DNA of 64,000 nucleotides from Nocardioides aurantiacus. GTDB taxonomy: Bacteria; Actinomycetota; Actinomycetes; Propionibacteriales; Nocardioidaceae. Location: assembly GCF_003752505.1 (NCBI RefSeq), contig NZ_RKHO01000001.1, positions 434,001 to 498,000 on the forward strand, read 5' to 3'. Of the stretch, positions 40,649 to 49,579 are shown piece by piece; within the stretch, counting starts at the first letter, position 1, and each line of letters begins with the position of its first letter. Under the pieces are notes generated by a model. It did no database searches, was not told the DNA's origin, and saw nothing but the letters and a program-made list of their open reading frames with translations. The position numbers and the translations under genes are program-made.

Positions 40649-41223
40649 TGCGAATGATCTTCATGGGCCCTCCCGGGGCCGGCAAGGGAACCCAGGCCAA
40701 GCTGGTCGCGGACAAGTACGGCATCCCCGCCATCTCCACCGGTGACATCTTCCGCGCCAACGTCTCGCAGGGCACCGACCTGGGCAAGCAGGCCCAGGAG
40801 TTCATGGACGCGGGGGAGTACGTCCCCGACGAGGTGACCAACCTGATGGTGCGCAACCGCATCGACGAGGACGACGCCCACCCGGGCTTCCTGCTCGACG
40901 GCTACCCGCGCACCCTCGCCCAGGTCGAGGAGCTCGACGGGATGATCCGTCACACCGGTCACGAGCTCGACGCCGTGGTGGTGCTCACCGTCGATCCCGA
41001 GGAGCTGGTGCAGCGGCTGCTGCAGCGCGCGGAGACCGACGGGCGCTCCGACGACACCGAGGACGTCGTACGCCGCCGCCAGGAGGTCTACACCGAGCAG
41101 ACCGAGCCGCTCATCGGGGTCTACCGCGAGCGCGGGCTGCTGGTGGAGGTCGACGGCATGGGTCCGGTCGAGGAGGTCACCGCTCGCATCTTCGGGGCGC
41201 TCCAGGACGTGCGCGAGAGCTAG
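40648..41223 (+). CDS. adk: Adenylate kinase
   Basis: Protein of 191 aa. Converts AMP and ATP to two ADP. P-loop GPPGAGKGTQ at residues 8-17, then STGDIFRANV, and the NMP-site DGYPRTLAQ. The lid is the short, zinc-free type (ETDGRSDDTEDVVRRR). The secY-adk-map order is standard in Gram-positives. Confidence 0.98.
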   Translation: MRMIFMGPPGAGKGTQAKLVADKYGIPAISTGDIFRANVSQGTDLGKQAQEFMDAGEYVPDEVTNLMVRNRIDEDDAHPGFLLDGYPRTLAQVEELDGMIRHTGHELDAVVVLTVDPEELVQRLLQRAETDGRSDDTEDVVRRRQEVYTEQTEPLIGVYRERGLLVEVDGMGPVEEVTARIFGALQDVRES

Positions 41224-41228
41224 GCCCG

Positions 41229-42068
41229 ATGGGACTGCGTGACCGGGGCGTCGAGATCAAGACGCCCGACCAGATCGCCCGGATGCGGGTGGCCGGCCTG
41301 CTGGTCGGCCGCACGCTCGAGGTGCTCCGCGAGGCGGTGCGCCCGGGTGTCAGCACCGGCGAGCTCGACCGCCTGGCCGAGCAGCACATCCGCGGCGGCG
41401 GGGGCACCCCCTCCTTCCTGGGGTACGGCGACCCGCCGTTCCCGGCCAGCATCTGCGCGTCGGTCAACGACCAGGTGGTCCACGGCATCCCCGGCGACCG
41501 CGTGCTCGCCGAGGGCGACGTCATCTCGATCGACTGCGGGGCCATCGTCGACGGCTGGCACGGCGACGCGGCGATCACGGTGCCGGTGGGCGAGGTGAGG
41601 TCCGACGTGCGCGAGCTGATGCGGGTCACCGAGGAGGCGATGTGGGCGGGCTTCGCCGCCGCGCGCCTCGGCGGTCGGGTCACCGACATCTCGCACGCGG
41701 TCGAGCAGCACGTCCGTTCGCAGGCCCACCCCACCGGTGGTTCCTGGGGCATCCTGGAGGACTTCACCGGCCACGGCATCGGGACCGCGATGCACCAGCC
41801 GCCCAACGTGCCCAACTACGGGCGCGCCGGCCGCGGGCCCAAGCTGGAGCGGGGCCTGGCGCTCGCGGTCGAGCCGATGGTGACGCTGGGCAGCAAGCAC
41901 GCCGTGCTCGACGACGACGAGTGGACGGTGCTCTCGGCCGACGGCAGCTGGGCCGCGCACTCCGAGCACACCTTCACCCTCACGCCCGAGGGCGCGTGGA
42001 TCCTCACCGCCGTCGACGGCGGCCGGGCCCGGCTCGCCGAGCTCGGCGTGCCGTACGGCGGGGACTGA
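41229..42068 (+). CDS. map: Type I methionine aminopeptidase
   Basis: Protein of 279 aa. Removes the initiator methionine from nascent proteins. Metal ligands are visible in DCGAIVDGWHGDAAI, in TGHGIGTAMHQPP, in LAVEPMV and in AAHSEHTFTLT. HGIPGDRVLAEGD is typical. The gene is 5 bases after adk. There is no N-terminal zinc/SH3 extension. Confidence 0.98.
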   Translation: MGLRDRGVEIKTPDQIARMRVAGLLVGRTLEVLREAVRPGVSTGELDRLAEQHIRGGGGTPSFLGYGDPPFPASICASVNDQVVHGIPGDRVLAEGDVISIDCGAIVDGWHGDAAITVPVGEVRSDVRELMRVTEEAMWAGFAAARLGGRVTDISHAVEQHVRSQAHPTGGSWGILEDFTGHGIGTAMHQPPNVPNYGRAGRGPKLERGLALAVEPMVTLGSKHAVLDDDEWTVLSADGSWAAHSEHTFTLTPEGAWILTAVDGGRARLAELGVPYGGD

Positions 42069-42077
42069 CCCGCACCC

Positions 42078-42809
42078 GTGCTGCCGTTCCTGCTCCTCTC
42101 CATCCGGGCCGAGCCGGAGGCCGCCGACGACGAGTACGCCACCTTCCTGCGCTTCAGCGGTCTCGACGAGCACGAGCTGCCCCGGGTCAACGTCCACGCC
42201 GGCGACCTGCCCGAGCTCGACCTCGACGCCTGGTCGGGGATCGTGCTCGGCGGGGGACCGTGGAACGCCAGCGACCCCGACGCGTCGAAGTCCCCGCAGC
42301 AGCGGCGCGCGGAGGTGCAGCTCTCGGCGCTGCTCGACCGGGTGGTGGCGCAGGACTTCCCCTTCCTGGGCGCCTGCTACGGGATCGGCACGCTCGGCAC
42401 GCACCAGGGCGGCGTGGTGGGACGCGAGCACCCCGAGGGCGTGGGGCCGCTGCACGTGACCCTGACCGAGGAGGGGCTGGCCGACCCGCTGCTGGCGGGC
42501 CTGCCGCGCGAGTTCGCGGCGTACGGCGGCCACAAGGAGTCGCTCGAGGTGCTGCCGCCCGGGGCGGTGCGGCTGGCGACCTCGACGGCCTGCCCGGTGC
42601 AGGCCTTCCGGGTGGGTCGCCACGTCTACGCCACGCAGTTCCACCCCGAGCTCGACCTCGCGGGGGTGTGCACGCGGATCGAGGTCTACAAGGACGCGGG
42701 CTACTTCCCGCCCGACCAGGCCGAGACGCTCAAGGAGATCTCGCGTGCGGTGGCGGTGGAGCACCCCACCCGGATCCTGGGCAACTTCGTGCAGCTGCAC
42801 GCCCGGTGA
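42078..42809 (+). CDS. Class I glutamine amidotransferase-like protein
   Basis: Protein of 243 aa with a complete GATase1 domain: nucleophile elbow FLGACYGIGTLG with Cys100, and FHPE with His189 and Glu191 completing the triad. The oxyanion region is GIVLGGGPWNASD. It resembles stand-alone GuaA-type glutaminases, and no synthetase domain or partner is adjacent. It begins 9 bases after map, so it probably belongs to the secY-adk-map transcript, an unusual place for a GATase. GTG start 42078. Substrate is unknown. Confidence 0.88.
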   Translation: MLPFLLLSIRAEPEAADDEYATFLRFSGLDEHELPRVNVHAGDLPELDLDAWSGIVLGGGPWNASDPDASKSPQQRRAEVQLSALLDRVVAQDFPFLGACYGIGTLGTHQGGVVGREHPEGVGPLHVTLTEEGLADPLLAGLPREFAAYGGHKESLEVLPPGAVRLATSTACPVQAFRVGRHVYATQFHPELDLAGVCTRIEVYKDAGYFPPDQAETLKEISRAVAVEHPTRILGNFVQLHAR

Positions 42810-42816
42810 GCGCCGA

Positions 42817-42847
42817 TTAACGCCGGGGACCGGTTGTCACCTAGACT
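42817..42847 (+). promoter_or_regulatory. Candidate infA promoter
   Basis: TAGACT at 42842-42847 is a good -10; TTAACG at 42817-42822 with a long 19-base spacer is the best -35. It would give a leader of about 195 bases. A CCCGGGA/TCCCGGG hairpin lies in that leader near 43000. No other gene is seen in 42810-43048. Confidence 0.45.
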
Positions 42848-43048
42848 CTCTCCTTGGCCCAACGTGGGCTCGTCCCGTGGTGCCTCACGGCTGCCCGGAC
42901 ATCACCGCACCTCCCCTCCTCGAGGCCGTGCGGCGTGCCCGGGAAGAGGCTCGGGGGACGGCTTCACGAGGTCCACCCGGTGTGCTCCAGGGCACCCGGG
43001 AGGTTCCCGGGCCGACGGTAGACAACGGACGAGCAGATTGCGGAGGAC

Positions 43049-43270
43049 ATGCCGAAGAAAGAAGGCGTGATCGAGATGGAGGGCTCCGTCGTGGAGGCCC
43101 TCCCCAATGCCATGTTCCGGGTGGAGCTCTCCAACGGACACAAGGTGCTCGCCCACATCAGCGGCAAGATGCGCCAGCACTACATCCGGATCCTCCCCGA
43201 GGACCGGGTCGTGGTGGAGCTCTCGCCGTACGACCTCACGCGAGGTCGCATCGTCTACCGCTACAAGTAA
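43049..43270 (+). CDS. infA: Translation initiation factor IF-1
   Basis: Protein of 73 aa. OB-fold factor that occupies the A site during initiation. [20 protein letters not shown] and [16 protein letters not shown] are conserved. GCGGAGGAC precedes ATG 43049. Confidence 0.99.
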   Translation: MPKKEGVIEMEGSVVEALPNAMFRVELSNGHKVLAHISGKMRQHYIRILPEDRVVVELSPYDLTRGRIVYRYK

Positions 43271-43297
43271 CCGCCAGCCGACCCAGGAAGGGCTGAC

Positions 43298-43411
43298 ATG
43301 AAGGTCAACCCGAGCGTCAAGCCGATCTGTGACAAGTGCAAGGTGATCCGTCGCCACGGCCGCGTCATGGTGATCTGCTCCAACCCTCGCCACAAGCAGC
43401 GCCAGGGCTGA
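43298..43411 (+). CDS. rpmJ: 50S ribosomal protein L36 (zinc form)
   Basis: Protein of 37 aa ([15 protein letters not shown], ending HKQRQG). Zinc ribbon ligands Cys11, Cys14, Cys27 and His32 are present, so this is the zinc-dependent form. CAGGAAGGG precedes ATG 43298. Located between infA and rpsM as in other Gram-positives. Confidence 0.98.
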   Translation: MKVNPSVKPICDKCKVIRRHGRVMVICSNPRHKQRQG

Positions 43412-43415
43412 GCCG

Positions 43416-43500
43416 CGGTCCCGACCCGTCGGGACCGGCTCGAGCAGCAGCACAACTGAACACACCACCTACGTGATCGCTAGGGGGCCCTCGTGCCCCC
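43416..43500 (+). other. Two hairpins between rpmJ and rpsM
   Basis: Stem A: CGGTCCCGA (43416-43424) with TCGGGACCG (43429-43437), 4-base loop, 4 bases after the rpmJ stop. Stem B: GGGGGC (43483-43488) with GCCCCC (43495-43500). A third weaker CTCCGG/CCGGAG pair follows. The 181-base gap before rpsM holds no coding sequence that I can support; it could contain a terminator plus the alpha-operon leader. Confidence 0.6.
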
Positions 43501-43592
43501 GACCACCTCCGGAGCGGATGGCCGGAGCCCGACGACAGCTGCGGGACGCGACACGACCAGACCACCGTATTTCGAAAGGACACCGCCAGCAC

Positions 43593-43967
43593 ATGGCACG
43601 CCTCGTTGGTGTCGATCTCCCCCGTGACAAGCGGATCGAGATCGCACTCACCTACATCTTCGGCATCGGCCGAACCCGTTCCCAGCAGGTCCTCGCGGCC
43701 ACGGGGGTGGACCCCAACGCGCGGGTGCACACCCTGGGCGACGACGAGCTGGTGAAGCTCCGCGACGAGATCGAGTCGCAGTTCAAGATCGAGGGCGACC
43801 TCCGTCGTGAGGTGCAGGCCGACATCCGTCGCAAGATCGAGATCGGCAGCTACCAGGGCCGCCGCCACCGCATGGGCCTTCCCGTGCGCGGTCAGCGCAC
43901 CAAGACCAACGCGCGCACCCGCAAGGGCCCCAAGCGCACCGTGGCCGGCAAGAAGAAGGCCAAGTAG
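43593..43967 (+). CDS. rpsM: 30S ribosomal protein S13
   Basis: Protein of 124 aa. Contacts P-site tRNA and the 50S subunit. [20 protein letters not shown] and the basic tail [17 protein letters not shown] are standard. A GAAAGGA site lies about 17 bases before ATG 43593, rather far; no closer site is seen. Confidence 0.98.
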   Translation: MARLVGVDLPRDKRIEIALTYIFGIGRTRSQQVLAATGVDPNARVHTLGDDELVKLRDEIESQFKIEGDLRREVQADIRRKIEIGSYQGRRHRMGLPVRGQRTKTNARTRKGPKRTVAGKKKAK

Positions 43968-44046
43968 GCCTCTCGCCTGCCGCCGGTCCCGACCCCGGTC
44001 GGACCCGGTCCCGAGCTATCACCAGACTTTTTCGAGGAGTACAGCA

Positions 44047-44454
44047 ATGCCCCCCAAGAGCCGCAGCGCGGCCGGCGCCAAGAAGGTGCGCCGCAAGGAG
44101 AAGAAGAACGTCGCTCAGGGCGAAGCCCACATCAAGAGCACGTTCAACAACACGATCGTCACGATCACCGACCCCACCGGGGCGGTCATCTCGTGGGCCT
44201 CGGCCGGCACCGTCGGCTTCAAGGGCTCGCGCAAGTCCACCCCGTTCGCCGCCCAGATGGCCGCCGAGGCCGCTGGTCGCCGGGCGATGGACCACGGCAT
44301 GAAGAAGATCGACGTCTTCGTCAAGGGGCCGGGGTCGGGTCGCGAGACCGCCATCCGGTCGCTGGGTGCCATCGGCCTCGAGGTCGGCACCATCCAGGAC
44401 GTCACCCCCACCCCCCACAACGGTTGCCGCCCGCCCAAGCGCCGGCGCGTCTGA
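44047..44454 (+). CDS. rpsK: 30S ribosomal protein S11
   Basis: Protein of 135 aa. Platform protein at the mRNA exit. [19 protein letters not shown] and [18 protein letters not shown] are conserved. GAGGAG lies 11 bases before ATG 44047. Confidence 0.99.
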   Translation: MPPKSRSAAGAKKVRRKEKKNVAQGEAHIKSTFNNTIVTITDPTGAVISWASAGTVGFKGSRKSTPFAAQMAAEAAGRRAMDHGMKKIDVFVKGPGSGRETAIRSLGAIGLEVGTIQDVTPTPHNGCRPPKRRRV

Positions 44455-44482
44455 CCCGAGACTGAACAGGAGACTCTGACCC

Positions 44483-45091
44483 ATGGCTCGTTACATCGGC
44501 CCCATGACCAAGAAGTCGCGCCGTCTCGGTGTCGACCTCGTCGGCGAGGACAAGGCGTTCGAGAAGCGCCCCTACGCCCCCGGGCAGCACGGTCGGACCC
44601 GCATCAAGGAGTCCGAGTACCGCAACCAGCTGCAGGAGAAGCAGAAGGCCCGCTTCACCTACGGCGTGATGGAGAAGCAGTTCCACCGCTACTACGAGGA
44701 GGCGGCCCGTCGCACCGGCAAGACCGGTGACAACCTGCTACAGCTCCTCGAGTGCCGTCTGGACAACGTGGTCTACCGCGCCGGGTTCGCCCGCACGCGC
44801 CGCCACGCCCGCCAGCTGGTCGTCCACGGCCACTTCCGGGTCAACGGCAAGAAGGTCGACATCCCGTCCTACCAGGTCGACGCCCACGACATCATCGACG
44901 TGCGTGAGAAGAGCCTGGAGATGACCCCGTTCATCGTGGCTCGTGAGACCCACGGCGACCGGCTCGTCCCGGCGTGGCTCGAGGCGATCCCCTCGCGGAT
45001 GCGGATCCTCGTGCACTCCCGCCCCGTGCGTGCGCAGATCGAGCTGCCCGTCCAGGAGCAGCTCATCGTCGAGTACTACTCGAAGAAGTAA
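44483..45091 (+). CDS. rpsD: 30S ribosomal protein S4
   Basis: Protein of 202 aa. 16S assembly initiator. MARYIGPMTKKSRRLGVDL and the S4 RNA-binding domain (RLDNVVYRAGFARTRRHARQ) are present. The N-terminus lacks cysteines, so it is the zinc-free form, unlike the zinc-form S14 and L36 in the same locus. In E. coli S4 represses the alpha operon. Confidence 0.99.
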   Translation: MARYIGPMTKKSRRLGVDLVGEDKAFEKRPYAPGQHGRTRIKESEYRNQLQEKQKARFTYGVMEKQFHRYYEEAARRTGKTGDNLLQLLECRLDNVVYRAGFARTRRHARQLVVHGHFRVNGKKVDIPSYQVDAHDIIDVREKSLEMTPFIVARETHGDRLVPAWLEAIPSRMRILVHSRPVRAQIELPVQEQLIVEYYSKK

Positions 45092-45165
45092 TCACCACCC
45101 TCCCCGGTACACCACGCATGTTCGAGCCCGTCAAATAGCGGGTGGGCTCGGAAAGGAAAACAACA

Positions 45166-46179
45166 GTGCTCATCGCTCAGCGCCCGACCCTGTCGGAAGA
45201 GGTCGTCGACGAGACCCGTTCGCGGTTCGTCATCGAGCCCCTCGAGCCCGGCTTCGGCTACACGCTCGGCAACTCCCTGCGGCGCACGCTGCTCTCGTCG
45301 ATCCCCGGTGCCTCGGTCACGAGCATCAAGGTCGACACCGCGCTCCACGAGTTCTCCACCGTGGAGGGCGTCAAGGAGGACGTCACCGAGATCATCCTCA
45401 ACCTCAAGGCCCTCGTGGTCTCCAGCGAGCACGACGAGCCGGTGGCCATGGTGCTGCGCAAGACCGGCTCGGGCGTCGTGACCGCCGCCGACATCGAGGT
45501 CCCCGCCGGCGTGGAGGTCCACAACACCGACCTCAAGATCGCCACGCTCAACGCCAAGGGCAAGATCGAGATGGAGCTGATCGTCGAGCGCGGTCGCGGC
45601 TACGTCTCCTCCGCCCAGAACAAGGGTGCCGACAACGAGATCGGCCGGCTCCCGGTCGACTCGATCTACAGCCCCGTGCTGAAGGTGACCTACAAGGTCG
45701 AGGCCACCCGCGTCGAGCAGCGCACCGACTTCGACAAGCTCGTCATCGACGTCGAGACCAAGCCGTCGATCTCGCCCCGTGACGCGATCGCGTCCGCGGG
45801 CAAGACGCTGGTCGAGCTCTTCGGGCTGGCCCGGGAGCTCAACGTCGAGGCCGAGGGCATCGACATCGGCCCGTCGCCCGTCGACGAGCAGCTGGCGCAG
45901 GACCTGGCGCTGCCGGTCGAGGACCTCAACCTCACCGTCCGCTCCTACAACTGCCTCAAGCGCGAGGGCATCCACACCGTGGGTGAGCTGATCTCGCGCT
46001 CGGAGCAGGACCTGCTCGACATCCGCAACTTCGGCGCCAAGTCGATCGACGAGGTCAAGGCCAAGCTGGTCGAGATGGGCCTGTCCCTCAAGGACAGCGC
46101 GCCCGGCTTCGACCCGGCGACGGCCCTCGCGGCGTACGACGACGACGACGACTCGTTCGTCGAGGACGAGCAGTACTGA
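45166..46179 (+). CDS. rpoA: RNA polymerase alpha subunit
   Basis: Protein of 337 aa. The N-terminal assembly domain ([20 protein letters not shown]) and the C-terminal DNA/activator-binding domain ([32 protein letters not shown]) are both present, with a linker and an acidic tail ([13 protein letters not shown]). GTG 45166 is preferred over GTG 45142 because the family starts MLIAQRPTL and GGAAAGGA lies upstream. A CGAGCCC/GGGCTCG hairpin lies just before the ribosome-binding site. Confidence 0.99.
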   Translation: MLIAQRPTLSEEVVDETRSRFVIEPLEPGFGYTLGNSLRRTLLSSIPGASVTSIKVDTALHEFSTVEGVKEDVTEIILNLKALVVSSEHDEPVAMVLRKTGSGVVTAADIEVPAGVEVHNTDLKIATLNAKGKIEMELIVERGRGYVSSAQNKGADNEIGRLPVDSIYSPVLKVTYKVEATRVEQRTDFDKLVIDVETKPSISPRDAIASAGKTLVELFGLARELNVEAEGIDIGPSPVDEQLAQDLALPVEDLNLTVRSYNCLKREGIHTVGELISRSEQDLLDIRNFGAKSIDEVKAKLVEMGLSLKDSAPGFDPATALAAYDDDDDSFVEDEQY

Positions 46180-46266
46180 TCGCACGACCGTGAGCGCTCG
46201 TGCGCTCGCGTCCGAACCCCCTACTCGAGTACCTGACACGGCTCGGGAGAGAAAAGAGATCCGAAG

Positions 46267-47010
46267 ATGCCCAAGCCCAAGAAGGGTGCCCGCCTCGGCG
46301 GCAGCCCGGCCCACCAGCGCCTGATCCTGCGCAACCTGGCCACCTCGCTGTTCCAGCACGGTGCCGTCACCACCACGGAGGCCAAGGCCCGCGCACTGCG
46401 GCCCTACGCCGAGAAGCTCATCACCAAGGCTCGCAAGGGCGACCTGCACAACCGTCGCCTGGTGATGCGCGAGCTCTACACGAGCGTGGACCAGCGCCAG
46501 CTGGAGGAGGACGGCGTCCTGGCGGTCAACCAGTTCCCCCAGCACCGCCTGTTCGCCGAGATCGCTCCCGGCTTCGGTGACCGTCCGGGCGGCTACACCC
46601 GGATCACCAAGATCGGCCCCCGCAAGGGCGACAACGCCCCGATGGCCGTCATCTCGCTGGTGACCGAGCCCTACACCCCGTCGGCTCCCCGCACCAAGGC
46701 CGCCACCGCTGCGGCGCCGGTGACCGAGGAGACCGCCACCGAGACGACCGACTCCGCGGAGTCGGGCGACGACGTGGTCGTGGCCGAGGCCACCGAGGGT
46801 GGCGTGGCCGGCAAGTACGCCGGCTCGCACGCCCCTCTCGAGGACGAGCAGGAGGCCCCCGAGGGCTTCCCGATCAAGGGCAACGAGGACTCGATGAAGT
46901 ACCACGAGCCGCTCAGCCCGGCGTACGCCCAGACCATCGCCGAGGTCTGGTTCGACTCCGTCGAGTCGGCCGAGGCCGCGGGCTTCACCGCCCCCGGTGG
47001 TCAGGACTGA
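46267..47010 (+). CDS. rplQ: 50S ribosomal protein L17 with C-terminal extra domain
   Basis: Protein of 247 aa against about 120-130 in most bacteria. Residues 1-140 are L17 ([40 protein letters not shown]). A Thr/Glu/Ala-rich linker (about 141-180) leads to a compact domain at 182-247 with [22 protein letters not shown] and [16 protein letters not shown]. This resembles the small domain annotated as 'sunset' in other actinobacterial proteins. The function of the added domain is unknown; it would extend from L17 near the tunnel exit. Last gene of the alpha operon, before a terminator. Confidence 0.96.
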   Translation: MPKPKKGARLGGSPAHQRLILRNLATSLFQHGAVTTTEAKARALRPYAEKLITKARKGDLHNRRLVMRELYTSVDQRQLEEDGVLAVNQFPQHRLFAEIAPGFGDRPGGYTRITKIGPRKGDNAPMAVISLVTEPYTPSAPRTKAATAAAPVTEETATETTDSAESGDDVVVAEATEGGVAGKYAGSHAPLEDEQEAPEGFPIKGNEDSMKYHEPLSPAYAQTIAEVWFDSVESAEAAGFTAPGGQD

Positions 47011-47022
47011 CCAGCAGCACCC

Positions 47023-47066
47023 ACGCACGAGGCCCGTCACCCCTGGGGTGGCGGGCCTTCGTGCGT
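47023..47066 (+). terminator. Terminator of the alpha operon (after rplQ)
   Basis: Long stem of about 20 bp (47023-47043 with 47046-47066), with one G-U pair and one bulged T, 12 bases after the rplQ stop. The right arm and flank GGGCCTTCGTGCGTCCT (47053-47069) match the tuf terminator exactly. Confidence 0.88.
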
Positions 47067-47099
47067 CCTGCCCGCTGGGCGGGCGCCGGACGGCGTGGC

Positions 47100-47438
47100 T
47101 CAGTCGTCGAGGAAGGCGCGCAGCACCTCGGCCTCGGACAGCATCCGGGTGGCGCGGCGCGGGTCGCCGGCCTCGCGGTAGCGCGCCGCCGCCCGCTCGC
47201 GCTGCTCGGCCTCGGCAGCGACGATGCCGGCCACCTCGAGGTCGGTGAGCTCCTGCCCCGGCAGGTCCGAGGCGCGCCCGCGGGCGCTCGCGCGGCCCTG
47301 CACGGCCTCGGCGCTGGCCAGCACGGCCAGGGTCGAGCGCAGCGCGATCGCCGTCGTGTGGTCGTGGTCCTTGGTCGCACGCGCCAGCGCCACCACCATC
47401 CGGCGGCGCAGCACGTGGGTCGACGTGTCCCCCTGCAT
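47100..47438 (-). CDS. YqeY-like (GatB/YqeY domain) protein
   Basis: Protein of 112 aa, short for the family (about 150). Helical throughout, with the YqeY-type core HDHTTAIALRSTLAVLASAEAV, LTDLEVAGIVAAEAEQRERAAARYREAGD and a terminal LSEAEVLRAFL. The GatB/YqeY tail domain is associated with tRNA handling in GatB, but free YqeY proteins lack an assigned function. ATG 47438 is chosen because TACGGT lies 6 bases upstream on the same strand. Convergent with rplQ. Confidence 0.75.
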   Translation of the reverse strand: MQGDTSTHVLRRRMVVALARATKDHDHTTAIALRSTLAVLASAEAVQGRASARGRASDLPGQELTDLEVAGIVAAEAEQRERAAARYREAGDPRRATRMLSEAEVLRAFLDD

Positions 47439-47444
47439 CAACCG

Positions 47445-47450
47445 ACCGTA
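47445..47450 (-). promoter_or_regulatory. -10 element TACGGT (minus strand), leaderless start
   Basis: The reverse complement of 47445-47450 is TACGGT, 6 bases before ATG 47438. Confidence 0.5.
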
Positions 47451-47551
47451 ACCGGGTCGCGCCGCGGGGCCCAAGACATTTCGACACCCCGCCGGGGTGG
47501 TGAGCCTCGGTGAGGCTCGTTCCTGCTCACGGCGTCGTCATCGCCCCGCGG

Positions 47552-48175
47552 TCAACCGGTGACGACGTCGTCGCCGGCGCGGGGCTGGTGGACGTCGAGG
47601 CGCAGGGCGCGCCCCGCCAGGTCGACCAGGGGCCCGAGCAGCAGCACGACCGCGACGGTGCCCACCCCGACGGTGCCGCCCAGCAGCCAGCCGACGAGCG
47701 CGCTCGCGCCCTGGGCCGCGCCGTAGCTCCAGCGGAACGGCACCGGCGGGTCCCAGGCCAGGGCCGCGCTCTCGATGGGGCCGGCGCCGAGGTGGCCCGC
47801 GAGGTAGGCCGCGATGCCGAGCGCCAGGACCGGCAGCGCGGCGACGAGCAGCAACCCGCGGCCGGCGTACGACGACGGGGTGACGACCACGGGGAGCAGG
47901 ACGGAGACCACCAGACCGACCACGACCACCTGCACCACGGTGCCTACGCCCGGCAGCAGGCGGCGACCGGCCGCCAGCAGCAGGAAGTCGACGCTCACGA
48001 CCAGGTTGGCCACCACGAAGGGCAGCCCGCTCGCCCGGGCGAGCCCGTTGACCAACGTCGAGAAGCCGTCGGAGCCCAGGTCGGCCGCCAGGAGCAGGGC
48101 GACGCCCACGCCGAGGACGACGCAGCCCGTGGTGAGCAGGAGCAGCCGCCGGGACAGGGTCACGCGGGCGAGCAT
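47552..48175 (-). CDS. YczE/YitT-like membrane protein
   Basis: Protein of 207 aa with five or six hydrophobic segments. The segment after TM1, LGSDGFSTLVNGLARASGLP, and the following VVANLVVSVDFLLLAAG match the YczE-type integral membrane family, whose function is unknown. ATG 48175 lies 41 bases from the divergent truA GTG, so the two share a short promoter region. A second half motif, HLGAGPIESAALAW, suggests internal pseudo-symmetry. Confidence 0.78.
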   Translation of the reverse strand: MLARVTLSRRLLLLTTGCVVLGVGVALLLAADLGSDGFSTLVNGLARASGLPFVVANLVVSVDFLLLAAGRRLLPGVGTVVQVVVVGLVVSVLLPVVVTPSSYAGRGLLLVAALPVLALGIAAYLAGHLGAGPIESAALAWDPPVPFRWSYGAAQGASALVGWLLGGTVGVGTVAVVLLLGPLVDLAGRALRLDVHQPRAGDDVVTG

Positions 48176-48204
48176 CCCAGACGCCGGGGCCCCGACGACG
48201 ACGG

Positions 48205-48210
48205 TAGGTT
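48205..48210 (+). promoter_or_regulatory. -10 element TAGGTT, leaderless start
   Basis: TAGGTT followed by 6 bases and GTG 48217. Confidence 0.6.
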
Positions 48211-48216
48211 GGCGCG

Positions 48217-49074
48217 GTGCGGCTGCGTCTCGACCTCGCCTACGACGGCTCCGGCTACCACGGGTGGGCCCGGCAGCCCGGGCTGCGCACCGTGCAGGGC
48301 GAGCTCGAGCGGGGCCTGACGACCGTGCTCCGGGTCGACCGTGCCGAGGTGACCGTGGCGGGGCGCACCGACACCGGGGTCCACGCCCGCGGCCAGGTGG
48401 CGCACGTCGACGTCGCCGAGGACGCGCTGGCAGCGGTGGTGGGGCGCGGCACCGACGCCCCGGTCGACGCGCTGCTGCGACGCCTCAACGGGGTGCTGGA
48501 CGCCGACGTCCGGGTGCGCTCGGTCGCCCCGGCGCCGCCGGGCTTCGACGCGCGGTTCTCGGCGATCTGGCGCCGCTACGTCTACCGGGTCGCCGACCGG
48601 GTGACGCTGGTCGACCCACTGGTCCGGGGCCACGTCCTGGCCTGGCCGCGGCCGCTGGACGAGGCCGTCATGGCCGAGGCCTCGCGGGAGCTGCTCGGCG
48701 AGCACGACTTCGCGGCGTTCTGCCGCAAGCGGGAGGGTGCGACCACGATCCGCACCCTGCTCGACCTGACCTGGGCCCGGCGCGAGGACGGCCCGGGGGC
48801 GGGCACCCTCGAGGCGACGGTGCGGGCCGACGCGTTCTGCCACAGCATGGTGCGCGCCCTGGTCGGGTGCCTGCTCGCCGTGGGCGACGGCCGTCGGCCA
48901 CCGGAGTGGGCCGCCGAGGTGCTGGCCGGTCGTCGGCGCGACCCCGCGGTCACGGTCGCGCACGCGCACGGGCTGACCCTCGAGGAGGTCGCCTACCCCG
49001 CGGACGCCGACCTCGCCTCCCGGGCACGGACCTCGCGCGCGCTCAGGACGCTGCCGCCGACGACACCCGCGTGA
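48217..49074 (+). CDS. truA: tRNA pseudouridine(38-40) synthase
   Basis: Protein of 285 aa. Makes pseudouridine at tRNA positions 38-40. The catalytic motif [18 protein letters not shown] holds Asp52. [13 protein letters not shown] and the C-terminal [20 protein letters not shown] are also characteristic. GTG 48217 begins directly ([20 protein letters not shown]) after a TAGGTT -10. truA commonly follows rplQ in actinobacteria; here two short leftward genes intervene. The last 32 bases overlap the convergent SSB-like gene. Confidence 0.97.
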   Translation: MRLRLDLAYDGSGYHGWARQPGLRTVQGELERGLTTVLRVDRAEVTVAGRTDTGVHARGQVAHVDVAEDALAAVVGRGTDAPVDALLRRLNGVLDADVRVRSVAPAPPGFDARFSAIWRRYVYRVADRVTLVDPLVRGHVLAWPRPLDEAVMAEASRELLGEHDFAAFCRKREGATTIRTLLDLTWARREDGPGAGTLEATVRADAFCHSMVRALVGCLLAVGDGRRPPEWAAEVLAGRRRDPAVTVAHAHGLTLEEVAYPADADLASRARTSRALRTLPPTTPA

Positions 49075-49453
49075 GCCGCCCGGCCTCCACCTCGTAGCGG
49101 CTGGCCCGGCCGGCCGCCCCGGCGAAGAACCGGCGTCGCAGCGCGCCCTCGACGCGGACGCCGTCGCCGGCGACGAGCCGGCCCGCCGCGCGCTGCGTGC
49201 GCGTGGTCCAGCAGGCCACGTCGATCACGTCGACGGTCCGACGGGTGCTGCCCGTGACCGGGGGACGGTCGACCACCACGCGCAGCGTGAGGAGACGGTC
49301 GCCGCTCGGCAGGTCGCGGGACTGCGCCTCGGCGCTGACCCGGCCCACGAGGACGACCTCGTTGCGGTGGGCGCCGGGTCCGGGGCCGGCGTCGTCGGGG
49401 AGGGGTGGGGCCGCGGACGGGCTGGCGGGGACGTCGGAGGACACGGTGCTCAT
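49043..49453 (-). CDS. Single-stranded DNA-binding (OB-fold) protein
   Basis: Protein of 136 aa. A disordered Pro/Ser/Ala-rich N-terminus (about 28 residues) leads into an SSB-type OB fold: [53 protein letters not shown] and [13 protein letters not shown]. It lacks the acidic C-terminal tail used by housekeeping SSB to recruit partners, so it is probably an accessory paralogue. ATG 49453; the longer open frame upstream is non-coding shadow. Confidence 0.82.
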   Translation of the reverse strand: MSTVSSDVPASPSAAPPLPDDAGPGPGAHRNEVVLVGRVSAEAQSRDLPSGDRLLTLRVVVDRPPVTGSTRRTVDVIDVACWTTRTQRAAGRLVAGDGVRVEGALRRRFFAGAAGRASRYEVEAGRLTRVSSAAAS

Positions 49454-49579
49454 GGCGCCAGGATGGCCCCGGTGACGGACGGCGTACGGGGCGCGCCGGC
49501 GGCTGTGGAAAGGTGGGCCGCCGACGGCGGCTGTGGAGGCCGCGGCCGCCGCGGGGCGGCGTACGAGGAGAGGGGCGGC

